NCBI GenBank assembly: GCA_029961055.1
Contig: JASBVM010000039.1
Coordinates: 29,730 to 93,729 of the forward strand
Length of the DNA stretch: 64,000 bases
From: Bacillota bacterium
GTDB taxonomy: Bacteria; Bacillota; Sulfobacillia; JAIMAT01
Direction of reading: 5' to 3'
Below the pieces are notes generated by a model that did no database searches, was not told where the DNA came from, and was given only the letters and a program-made list of their open reading frames with translations. Made by a program: the position numbers and the translations under genes. This document shows, in pieces, positions 20,201 through 28,191 of this stretch (position 1 is the first letter of the stretch; every line of letters begins with the position of its first letter).

Positions 20201-21766
20201 TCAGACCGCCATGCGGCGGGCCAGCATGCGCCTGCCGGCCGAGAGCGCCTCCTGTACCTCTGGAACGCGGAGGAGCCAGAGGGCGAGGCCGTAGACGAGG
20301 ACGGAGATCAGACCCGCGATCACGAGCCAGAGCGCCTGGTGGAGGAGGCCGGTGCCGGGGCCCGGCACCCCGGCCACCCTCTCCCAGCCGTAGGCCGCGG
20401 CGGTCATCGCCAGGGAGGCCAGCGTGATCCGGGTCCACTTGGCCGCCTCCCCCTCCAGCGCGCCCCGGAGCCCTTTCAGGCCGATCCCCAGCCAGAGCGT
20501 CTGCACCCAGGTGGCCACCGTGGAGGCCAGCGCCAGGCCGCCCAACCCCATCGGCCCGACCAGGGCGAAGCTGAGCGCGATGGTGATCGCCACCCCGGCG
20601 ATGTTGACCGCCATGGGCGTCCGCGTGTCCTGGCGCGCGTAGAAGGTGCGCCGCAAGACATCCTGCGTGGTGGCCGCCGGCAGCCCCGCCGCGTACATGG
20701 CCAGCGCCACCGAGGTCATCGCCGTGGCCCGGGAGTCGAAGGCCCCGCGCTCGAAGAGGAAGCGGACGATGGGCTCGCCCAGGACGATCAGGAGGAGCGC
20801 CACCGGGATCCCGGTCAGCAGACCCAGATCGAGCCCGCGGCGCGTCAGCGACAGCGTGCCCGGCTCGTCCCCGCGGGCGACGCGGTCCGAGAGCACCGGG
20901 TAGAGCACCGTGCCGACGGCCGCGGTGAAGAGGCCGGTGGGGAGCATGAAGAGGAGGCTGGCGTAGTTGAGCGCCGAGATGCTGCCGGCCGGCAGGCTGG
21001 AGCCGAGCATCCGGTTGATCACCGGGCTGAGCTGGACCACCACCATCCCCAGCAGCACCGGCGTCATCAGCCGCCCCACGTCGGCCAGCGCCGGCTGCTC
21101 CAGGTCGACGCGCCAGGTGAACCGCCCCAGGCCGCGCATCCCCGGCAGCTGGGCCAGCGTCTGGACCAGCGTGCCCACCAGGAGGCCGGCCGCGGCCGCC
21201 TCGATCCCCGCCCGCCCGCCGAACACGAGGACCGCGCCGATCACGGTCAGGTTCTGCCAGACCGGCGCCAGCGCCGGCAGCGTGAACCGCCGGTGCGCCT
21301 GCTCCACCCCGGTCAGCACCGCCCCCACGGAGAGGAAGACCATCATGGGCAGCAGGATCCTCGTCAGGCGGACCGCCAGGTCCATGCGCGACGCGGGGAA
21401 GCCCGGCGCGATCAGTTCGATCATGGGGACGGTCAGCCCCCACATGATCGCCACCAGGAGGAGCGTCCCGCCGCTGACCAGGATGAGGAGGCTGGAGTAC
21501 AGCTGGCTCGCCCGCTTCGGGTCGCGGACGTACTCCGCGGTGTACGCGGGGACCACGGTGGTGGAGAGCGCCGTCCCGACCACCAGCCAGACCAGGTTGG
21601 GCACCGTCTGCGCCACCACGTAGGCGTCGGTCAGGCCGCTGGCGCCGTAGCGGGCGGCGATGACGCTCTCGCGCAGGAAGCCCAGCAGCTTGGAGATCAC
21701 CGTGGCCACGGCGATCACCCCGGCCGCCTGGGCGAATTGACGCTTGCTGATCACGGCGCTCGCCAC
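20201..21766 (-). CDS. murJ: Lipid II flippase MurJ
   Basis: A 521-residue MurJ/MviN family protein with about 14 membrane segments, which flips the peptidoglycan precursor lipid II across the membrane. Family blocks are SKLLGFLRESVIAARYGAS near the N-terminus, DAYVVAQTVPNL, and FERGAFDSRAT in the C-terminal half. The start is placed at GTG 21766, 5 bases after AGGAAAGGA; the longer frame to 21811 adds a non-homologous leader. It is divergent from an XRE regulator gene and followed by the coupled MFS gene. Confidence 0.95.
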   Translation of the reverse strand: MASAVISKRQFAQAAGVIAVATVISKLLGFLRESVIAARYGASGLTDAYVVAQTVPNLVWLVVGTALSTTVVPAYTAEYVRDPKRASQLYSSLLILVSGGTLLLVAIMWGLTVPMIELIAPGFPASRMDLAVRLTRILLPMMVFLSVGAVLTGVEQAHRRFTLPALAPVWQNLTVIGAVLVFGGRAGIEAAAAGLLVGTLVQTLAQLPGMRGLGRFTWRVDLEQPALADVGRLMTPVLLGMVVVQLSPVINRMLGSSLPAGSISALNYASLLFMLPTGLFTAAVGTVLYPVLSDRVARGDEPGTLSLTRRGLDLGLLTGIPVALLLIVLGEPIVRFLFERGAFDSRATAMTSVALAMYAAGLPAATTQDVLRRTFYARQDTRTPMAVNIAGVAITIALSFALVGPMGLGGLALASTVATWVQTLWLGIGLKGLRGALEGEAAKWTRITLASLAMTAAAYGWERVAGVPGPGTGLLHQALWLVIAGLISVLVYGLALWLLRVPEVQEALSAGRRMLARRMAV

Positions 21767-21971
21767 GCACGTCCTTTCCTGAACGGGCCAGACCAAAACA
21801 CAAGGATACACCCTCGTCCTCCGCCCTGCTGGCGAGCGCTCCCCCGTCCGGGGGCTCCATCATGTGCCAGGCGGCGGCGGAGGCGCCCGGATGCAACGAG
21901 ATCGCCTTTCTGCTAACCTTGCAAAAGAGATCGACTCGTCACAGGTGTTGACGGGGAGGGCGGCGGCCCAC

Positions 21972-23306
21972 ATGACCACACTCGGAAGACAACTGCGGGC
22001 ATTGCGCATCGAGCGGGGCCTCAGCCAGGCCCAGGTGGCGGGCAACCTGACCCGCGCCGCCGTCAGCGCGGTGGAACTCGGCCACATCTGGCCCTCGGTG
22101 GACACGTTGGACACCATGACCCGCGGCCTCGGCCTGCCCGACGGCTACCTCTACGAGCTCTACCTGTCGGAGACGTACGGGGAGGCGCACCTGATCGCCT
22201 TCGGCCAGCGCTGCTTCGAGCGCGGCATGGGCGATCTCGCCCGGCGCGCCATGGCCAAGCTGGTGGCGATCGCCCGGAGCAAGGGCCGCAACCGCGTGGT
22301 GACCGAGGTGCTCTGGCGGCTGGGCCTCTGGGCGCTGGCCGAAGGCCGGATCGAGACGGCCACCGCCACCTTCCACGCCTGCCTGGACCGGGCCATGGGG
22401 GAGCGCGACTGGGAGCGGGTGGTCCGGCTCCACCTCCGCCTCGCCGAGCTGGAGCGGGCACAGGGCAGCCGCGAGGCGGCGCTGGAGCGGCTGATGACCG
22501 CTCACCACCTGCTCGCCTGGGTGGGGGAGCGGGCGCCCGATCTCCGCATCCTGGTCAACCACCGGCTGGGCGACCTCTGCCTGGAGCTGGAGCTCTTTAC
22601 CCTGGCGCGGGAATACTACCAGGCGGCATGGCAGGAGCTGACCCGGCCGAAGCCGGCCCCCGAGGAGGCCGCCCCGGGCGCGGCGGGCGCGGAGCCCGTG
22701 CCGGGCGACCTGCTGGCCACGCTCGCGCTCGCGCTGGCGACGGTCAGCCGGCGCCTGGGCGACGCCGAGGAGGCGGCCGAGTGGAGTCGCAGGGCCGACC
22801 GGGCCTTCGCCGAGCTGGGCGAGGAAGCCCGGCGCGCCCAGGCGCACGGCGCCTACGGCATGGCGCTGGCCGACCTGGGCCGGCTGGAAGAGGCGCGCGC
22901 CGCCCTGCTCCAGGCCCTGGAGGGCGCCGGGGGCGAGGAGCGCGTCCGGCTCCTGGTGGAGCTGGCCGCGGTGGAGCAGGGGCTCGGCCAGACCGCCGCC
23001 CTGCAGGAACGCGCGGCCGAGGCGCTCGAGCTGGCGGGGGACGACCCGCGGCTGCGGGGCGCGGCGCTCCGGGTGAGCGCCATGGCGGCGCGCGAGGCGG
23101 GATCGCTTGCGGACGCCTTCGAGTCCTTCCTGGAGAGCGCGTCCCTCCTGGCGGGAGCGGGTGAGCGGAGCGAGCTGCAGCTGACGCTCTCCGAGATCGG
23201 GCGGACGCTGGCGCAGACGACGGAGCTGCGCGAGAGCGGCATGGACCGGTACGTGCTGCAGATGTCCAGGTACCTGGGGCTGGAGGCGGAGCGCCGGACG
23301 GCCTAG
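21972..23306 (+). CDS. XRE-family HTH regulator with TPR-like repeats
   Basis: A 444-residue protein. Residues 1-60 form a Cro/CI-type helix-turn-helix (LGRQLRALRIERGLSQAQVAGNLTRAAVSAVELGHIWPSVDTL region). The remainder is Ala/Leu/Glu-rich helical repeats resembling TPRs (for example GSREAALERLMTAHHLLAWVGE and LGDAEEAAEWSRRAD). This layout resembles RNPP-type regulators such as PlcR, where the repeats bind a peptide, but no peptide gene is visible here. ATG 21972 is preferred because homology to XRE domains begins there; in-frame GTG/ATG codons exist upstream. Divergent from murJ. Confidence 0.8.
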   Translation: MTTLGRQLRALRIERGLSQAQVAGNLTRAAVSAVELGHIWPSVDTLDTMTRGLGLPDGYLYELYLSETYGEAHLIAFGQRCFERGMGDLARRAMAKLVAIARSKGRNRVVTEVLWRLGLWALAEGRIETATATFHACLDRAMGERDWERVVRLHLRLAELERAQGSREAALERLMTAHHLLAWVGERAPDLRILVNHRLGDLCLELELFTLAREYYQAAWQELTRPKPAPEEAAPGAAGAEPVPGDLLATLALALATVSRRLGDAEEAAEWSRRADRAFAELGEEARRAQAHGAYGMALADLGRLEEARAALLQALEGAGGEERVRLLVELAAVEQGLGQTAALQERAAEALELAGDDPRLRGAALRVSAMAAREAGSLADAFESFLESASLLAGAGERSELQLTLSEIGRTLAQTTELRESGMDRYVLQMSRYLGLEAERRTA

Positions 23307-23380
23307 GCCCCGGGGAACGGCGTAGAGATTCGGAACGGAGAGAGCTCGGGAGAGGAGGGGCGACCATCTCAGCGGCAGCT

Positions 23381-24052
23381 ATGCAGGCCGTCGCCGTCGC
23401 CGTCGGCGCGCACGAAGGGGGACGCCGGCGGGAGGAGGCCCGGACCATCCGGGTGCTGACCAGCGACGGTCTGAAGCTGGATCCCTGCAGCCGCAGCACC
23501 GCGCTTCAGGAAGTCCGCCTGGGACGCGCGCGCTGGCGCGGACGGTCGACGATCCAGCTGGTCTACAACCCCTTCGTGGCGCGGCGGATCCGGAAGCAGG
23601 TCCTGAAGCGGGACCACCACCGCTGCGCCTGGTGCGGCGGACACGGCGACACCATCGATCACCTCCTGCCCTGGTCGCAGGGGGGCTTGACCACCCCGGA
23701 CAACTGCGTCTGCAGCTGCCAGGAGTGCAACGGGCGGCGCGGCGACCGGAGCGTGGAACAGTTCATCGCCGACGAGGGGATCCGGCCGACGCACCCCGTG
23801 GTGCTCGCCTTCCTGCGGGCGCGGGGGGCGGGGCCGGCGGAGGCTGCGGCCGGAAAGGCGGCCGCGGAGCCGGCCGGACCGGCGGCCGCCTCCCCGCCGG
23901 AGGAGGCCAAGGGCCGCCCGCGGCGGCGGAACCGCCGCCGCGGCCGCCGCGAGGCCGAGAAGAGCGACGAGCGGCCGGCCGAGCCGAGGGCGACCTGGCT
24001 GGAGCCCTGGGTCGGCGAGATCTTCGACGAGCGGTTCGCCTGCGGGGCCTAG
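23381..24052 (+). CDS. HNH endonuclease domain protein
   Basis: A 223-residue protein with an HNH nuclease core at about residues 73-125: two zinc-type Cys pairs (CAWCG and CQECN) frame TIDHLLPWSQGG, with the HNH Asn in PDNCV. A basic tail rich in Arg/Lys follows (GRPRRRNRRRGRRE), which could bind nucleic acid. HNH proteins of this shape are common stand-alone nucleases of unknown role. The ATG at 23381 lies about 20 bases from the nearest GGAGGGG, so the start is uncertain; GTG 23452 is an alternative. It follows the XRE gene by 74 bases. Confidence 0.8.
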   Translation: MQAVAVAVGAHEGGRRREEARTIRVLTSDGLKLDPCSRSTALQEVRLGRARWRGRSTIQLVYNPFVARRIRKQVLKRDHHRCAWCGGHGDTIDHLLPWSQGGLTTPDNCVCSCQECNGRRGDRSVEQFIADEGIRPTHPVVLAFLRARGAGPAEAAAGKAAAEPAGPAAASPPEEAKGRPRRRNRRRGRREAEKSDERPAEPRATWLEPWVGEIFDERFACGA

Positions 24053-24053
24053 T

Positions 24054-24071
24054 CCCGCGGGGTCCCGCGGG
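24054..24071. terminator. Short hairpin between convergent genes
   Basis: CCCGCGG and CCGCGGG pair around a 4-base loop in the 36-bp gap between the HNH gene and the convergent membrane-protein gene. It could serve both strands; there is no U tract. Confidence 0.35.
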
Positions 24072-24088
24072 CGCGGCCACCCCCTGGC

Positions 24089-26779
24089 TCAGCCGGCGAG
24101 GGCGGCGCGGAGCGCCTGGACGGCGCGCTCCGCCGCCTGCTTCTGTGCCGAGAAGGCCGGGTTGGTCCGCACCTGCTGGAAGAGGCCGGCCGCCTGGGCC
24201 GGGAGGCTGCTCTCCGGCCGGCCGGCGAGGCTCCACCAGGCGGCCGCCTCGGGCTGGAGCTGGGCGGGCAGGCCCGGGAGCGCCGCGGCGATGCGCCGGG
24301 CGGCTTCCTGGGCCTGCCCCTCCACCAGGGCGAGCTGGCCCAGGCGGAGGTCCCACATGGGCGTGGACTCCGGCATCACCATGCCCTCCCGGATCGCCTC
24401 GGCGGGCGCGGTCCGGCGCTCGGCCCGGTAGCGGCTCCAGAGCTGGCGCAGCAAGCCGATCTGCTCCCGTGCCTGGGCACGGAGTGCCGCCGGGTCGCCG
24501 GCCGGCGTCGACCCGCCCGCGGAGGCCTGGAGCGCCGTCTGGACGGCCAGCTGCCAGCGGGCACTGGCCAGGTTGTCGTAGCCGCCGGAGACCTTGGGCT
24601 GGAGGTCGATCGCCCGTTCCAGCTCCCGCAGGCCGGGCTGGATCTGGCCGTGCTGGAGCAGGAAGCCGCCGTAGAGCGCGGCCATGTTGGCGTTGGTGGG
24701 GTTGAGCGCGATGCCCCGCTCCATCTCCTTCTGCGCCCGGGCCAGGAGCTGCCGGGCGTCGGGGCCGGGCGCCGCTCCCGCCTGGGGCAGGCCGTCGGCC
24801 TGCGTCATCGCCAGCGCGGCCAGCGCCTGCCCGCGGTCGAAGTGGAAGGAGCCGCTCCACGGATCCAGGGTGGAGGCCTTCTGGAAGAGATCGGCCGCCT
24901 GCTGGTAGCGCTGCCCGTTCAGCGCCTGGGCCGCCGCCTGGCCGTCCTGGAAGCCGGCGGCGAGCGAGAGGGCGAGCAGAAAGACGAAGCCTAGCGCCGT
25001 GAAGCTGGCCGCCTGCGTCCCCCAGGAAGTCCCCTCCCCCTCGCGGCGGCGCGTCGCCCGGGGGACGCCCCCCGCCCGGGCGGCCGCAGCCTCGCGTTGC
25101 GAGGCCCCCGCCTCGGCCAGCGCCCCGGCCGGCGCCTGGTCGGAGAGGCTCTGGGCGGCCGCCAGGAGCGCCCAGAGGGCCACGGAGACGGCGGACAGCG
25201 AGAGGTTGAAGTCGATCAGGCTGTGAAGGCCGAGGAGGAGCGCCGCGCTCCCCACCGCGGCCGCCAGCGCCCTCCGCTCCGGCTGGAGGCGCCCCGTCGC
25301 CCGGACCGCCCGCAGGAGCGCCCGCAGGAGCCCGGCCCAGACCGCCAGGAAGGCGAGCACCCCCACCGCCCCGGCCTCCACCCAGATCTGGGCCAGGGCG
25401 TTGTGCACCTGGGTCGACCAGTACGGGTAGGCCTGGACCTGGTGGTAGAGCGCGTTCCAGGCGCCGCCTCCGCTGCCCAGGACGGGATCGCGCAGGCCCA
25501 GGCGGAGCGCGTCCCCCGTCCAGTCGAGGCGCGACCAGGCCGAGTAGGCGCCGAGGTTGATCTGGCTGAGGCGCTCGGCCAGCGGTGCGGGCAGCAGGTG
25601 GAGGAGCCCCGACGGCGCCCAGAGCCCGAGAGCCACCGCCCCCGCCGCGCCCGCTCCGGGCAGGGCGCGCCGGGCCCCGGCGAGGGCGGCGCGGGCCGCG
25701 CGCCCGCCCCAGAGCGCGGCCAGCCAGCTGCCCGCCAGCACCACCGGAAGGCCGGCCAGGAGCGTTGCCCAGACCGCCCACGAACTGCCGGGCGGGGCGG
25801 CCTGACCCGCCGCGGTCGCCCGGTAGAGCGCCCCCGCCGCCTGCGGGAAGGAGCGGAGCAGGAGGCCGAAGCTGCCCGGCAGGAGCGCCACCAGCAGGAC
25901 CAGCGCCTCGAGGACCGTCGCCAGGCGGCGCCCGGGTGGCAGCAGGAAGAGGCCGATCAGGGCGGTCACGGGGAGGACCAGCAGGGCGCCCCGGGAGTAG
26001 GTGAAGACGAAGGCGAAGAGCGAGACGTAGGCGGTGACGGCCAGCGCCTCGAGGCCGAGAAGGCGGAGGGCCGGGCGGCCGCCGCCCTCCTCCCCGCCCA
26101 GCCCCCGCGCCCAGAGCGCCAGCGCCGCCAGGAGGCTGGCTCCCAGGTAGGCGGCCAGGGTGTTCGGATACTGGAAGACCGAGTAGAGGCGCGTCCCGTC
26201 CCAGGCGCCGTTGTACTGCCAGCTGCCCGCCGCCACCCCGATACCCGCGACGGCCACGGCGCCGCCCGTCGCGGCCAGCACCGCCGCCACCGCCAGCGCG
26301 GCCCTCTCCGCCCGTTCCGGAGAGGGCCGCCCGTAGCCGAGGCCGGCCAGGCGGATCGTCAGGTAGACCAGGAGGTAGAGGAGGATCTTGAGATCTTCCT
26401 GGACGGCCGAGCGGCGGTCCACCGCCACCAGCGTCGAGAGCAGGTAGGCGACCAGGAAGCCCGCCGCGGCCACGTCCGGCCAGTGGGCGCGGAACACCCG
26501 GCCGGCGGTGCGGGCGCGGAAGAGCGACCACGGGTCGGCCGGCGCGCGCCGGAAGCGGAGCGCCAGCGCCCAGGCGGCCAGCGGGATGGCGGCCAGAAGC
26601 GCCACCAGCTGCTCGAACGGGAAGTAGAGCCCCCGGAAGAAGGGCGTCACCGCCAGGAGCAGGAGCGCCCCCGCCAGGGGACCCAGCTCCCAGGCGGGGT
26701 GGGCGGCTTCCTGAGGCCGGCGCGCCGCCTGCGCCTGGGACTGCGGGCGCCGGGCACGACCCTTCTTGACGTCGCTCAA
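24089..26779 (-). CDS. O-antigen ligase-like (Wzy_C) membrane protein with C-terminal TPR region
   Basis: An 896-residue protein. The N-terminal two thirds is polytopic (about 12 or more hydrophobic segments) with the O-antigen ligase/polymerase-type block FAFVFTYSRGALLVLP and the large external loop ending near VHNALAQIWVEAGAVG. The C-terminal third holds TPR-like repeats (LNGQRYQQAADLFQKAST, INPTNANMAALYGG-type). It is likely to polymerise or ligate a cell-surface glycan. The TTG start at 26779 is supported by GGAGGT 8 bases upstream and overlaps the stop of the preceding lipid kinase gene as TTGA, so the two are coupled. Confidence 0.8.
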   Translation of the reverse strand: MSDVKKGRARRPQSQAQAARRPQEAAHPAWELGPLAGALLLLAVTPFFRGLYFPFEQLVALLAAIPLAAWALALRFRRAPADPWSLFRARTAGRVFRAHWPDVAAAGFLVAYLLSTLVAVDRRSAVQEDLKILLYLLVYLTIRLAGLGYGRPSPERAERAALAVAAVLAATGGAVAVAGIGVAAGSWQYNGAWDGTRLYSVFQYPNTLAAYLGASLLAALALWARGLGGEEGGGRPALRLLGLEALAVTAYVSLFAFVFTYSRGALLVLPVTALIGLFLLPPGRRLATVLEALVLLVALLPGSFGLLLRSFPQAAGALYRATAAGQAAPPGSSWAVWATLLAGLPVVLAGSWLAALWGGRAARAALAGARRALPGAGAAGAVALGLWAPSGLLHLLPAPLAERLSQINLGAYSAWSRLDWTGDALRLGLRDPVLGSGGGAWNALYHQVQAYPYWSTQVHNALAQIWVEAGAVGVLAFLAVWAGLLRALLRAVRATGRLQPERRALAAAVGSAALLLGLHSLIDFNLSLSAVSVALWALLAAAQSLSDQAPAGALAEAGASQREAAAARAGGVPRATRRREGEGTSWGTQAASFTALGFVFLLALSLAAGFQDGQAAAQALNGQRYQQAADLFQKASTLDPWSGSFHFDRGQALAALAMTQADGLPQAGAAPGPDARQLLARAQKEMERGIALNPTNANMAALYGGFLLQHGQIQPGLRELERAIDLQPKVSGGYDNLASARWQLAVQTALQASAGGSTPAGDPAALRAQAREQIGLLRQLWSRYRAERRTAPAEAIREGMVMPESTPMWDLRLGQLALVEGQAQEAARRIAAALPGLPAQLQPEAAAWWSLAGRPESSLPAQAAGLFQQVRTNPAFSAQKQAAERAVQALRAALAG

Positions 26780-27735
26780 CGCTCTCGACCTCCGTCTCGC
26801 TCGCCGGGCGGGACGTAGCCCGCCACACGGACGGCCTGCGGGACGACCTCCACGGCGATGGCGGTGCCGGCGGGGACCTGGCCCATCAGCTCCCCGTCCA
26901 GCTGGGCCGTCACCTCCTGCTCGAAGCGGATCCGGAACGAGGCGACAGGCTCCACCAGGGTGCGCGGATCGCCCAGGTGCCTGCCCTGGACGATCCGGGC
27001 GAAGAGCGGCAGGACGCCGGCCCGGGAGAGGTCGTGGACGAGGAAGAGGTTGAGGCGGCCGTCGGCGGCGTCCGCCCCCGGCGCCGCCTTCATGCCGCCG
27101 GCCAGCCGCTCGGTGTTGACGCAGTTGCAGAGCCAGACCCGCTCGTACCTCCGCTCCTCGCCCCCCTCCACCGAGAGCCAGGCGGTCACGGGCCGGTAGG
27201 TGACAAATCCTTTGACGACCGCGGTGTGGTAGCTGAAGCCGCCCAGGAAGGACTTGTACCAGGCGGTGTTGACGTCGCGGACGATGGCGCCGTCGAAGCC
27301 GGCGCCGAAGGTGTTGACGCCGATGTGGCGGCCGATCCCGGGGATCTCGACGGCGATCAGGTCCACCGCCCGGGCTTCCCCCTCGCAGGCGAGCCGGACG
27401 GCCGCCTCGGGATCCGTCGGCAGCCCCAGGCCGAGGCCGAAGTCGTTGCCGGTGCCCGCGGGCAGGATGCCCAGCACCGGGAGCTCCCCGGCTGCGCGCC
27501 CGCTGGCCACCAGCCCGCGGACCGCCTCCCCCACCGTACCGTCCCCGCCCACCACCAGGAGCCTCTCGACGCCTTCCTCCGCCGCCTGGCGCGCGAGACG
27601 GGTGGCGTGGCCCGGTCCTTCCGTGAACAGGCTGCGGAGCTCGGGCACAGGGAGCCCCTCCCGCTCGAGCCGGCGCCAGGCGCGGAGCGCGTCGCCGCGG
27701 CCCGCCGCCGGGTTGACGATCGCCCAGGCCTCCAA
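26776..27735 (-). CDS. Diacylglycerol kinase-type lipid kinase (YegS/DgkB family)
   Basis: A 319-residue kinase of the DAGK_cat family, which phosphorylates diacylglycerol or related lipids. It has the opening AIVNPAAGRG, the nucleotide-binding motif LLVVGGDGTV, and ILPAGTGNDF. I place the start at TTG 27735 because homology begins at EAWAIVNP and AGGTGG lies just upstream. Frames to ATG 27786 or GTG 27801 add a Pro/Arg leader with no ribosome site. It is first in a coupled pair with the Wzy_C/TPR gene. Exact lipid substrate is unknown. Confidence 0.88.
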   Translation of the reverse strand: MEAWAIVNPAAGRGDALRAWRRLEREGLPVPELRSLFTEGPGHATRLARQAAEEGVERLLVVGGDGTVGEAVRGLVASGRAAGELPVLGILPAGTGNDFGLGLGLPTDPEAAVRLACEGEARAVDLIAVEIPGIGRHIGVNTFGAGFDGAIVRDVNTAWYKSFLGGFSYHTAVVKGFVTYRPVTAWLSVEGGEERRYERVWLCNCVNTERLAGGMKAAPGADAADGRLNLFLVHDLSRAGVLPLFARIVQGRHLGDPRTLVEPVASFRIRFEQEVTAQLDGELMGQVPAGTAIAVEVVPQAVRVAGYVPPGERDGGRER

Positions 27736-27879
27736 CCGTTCCACCTCACCACAGGGTTCGGGAGCACGACCCGGCCGGAGGCGCATGGCGCCCGTCGACA
27801 CCGGCGGCTCGGCCCGGTCCCGGGCCCCTATCCTACCATCCCGGCCCGGGCGGGGGCTCCGCCGCGCACCGCAGCCGGG

Positions 27880-28095
27880 TCAGCAGCAGCGCATTCCACC
27901 TCCGTCGCCGTACTTCCTGTCGACCTCGCGCCGGAAGAACTCGGCCCGGCTCAGCTCGGGCTCCTCCCCCCGGGCCAGGTGGAACTCCAGGTAGCGGTCG
28001 TAGTCGGGGATGCCGGCGACGGCGCGGACGACCCGGACCGCCCGGCGCCAGAACTCCCCCAGTCCCCGGTGGAGCGGACTCCCGTCGACTTCCAC
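27880..28095 (-). CDS. ybdD: YbdD/YjiX family small protein (CstA partner)
   Basis: A 71-residue protein of the YbdD/YjiX family (DUF466), usually encoded beside cstA. Diagnostic features are the IPDYDRYLEFH block, SRAEFFRREVDRKYG, and the C-terminal Cys pair (GGGMRCC). The GTG at 28095 sits 9 bases after AGGGGGG; a GTG three codons earlier is too close to that site. It lies 96 bases downstream of cstA on the same strand. Genetic work in E. coli links BtsT/CstA transporters with this family in pyruvate uptake; its mechanism is unclear. Confidence 0.9.
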   Translation of the reverse strand: MEVDGSPLHRGLGEFWRRAVRVVRAVAGIPDYDRYLEFHLARGEEPELSRAEFFRREVDRKYGDGGGMRCC

Positions 28096-28114
28096 TGCAC
28101 GCACCCCCCTCGGG

Positions 28115-28156
28115 CCCCCGCCGGCGAGGGGCGCTCGCGTCTCCCACCGGCGGGGG
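28115..28156 (-). promoter_or_regulatory. Inverted repeat between cstA and ybdD
   Basis: CCCCCGCCGG (28115-28124) pairs with CCGGCGGGGG (28147-28156), a 10-bp stem with a 22-base loop. In the cstA-ybdD transcript it could act as a partial terminator or protect the upstream RNA. There is no U tract. Confidence 0.3.
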
Positions 28157-28191
28157 TGACGGCCCGGTCCGCGCCGGACGGCGCTCAGCGC

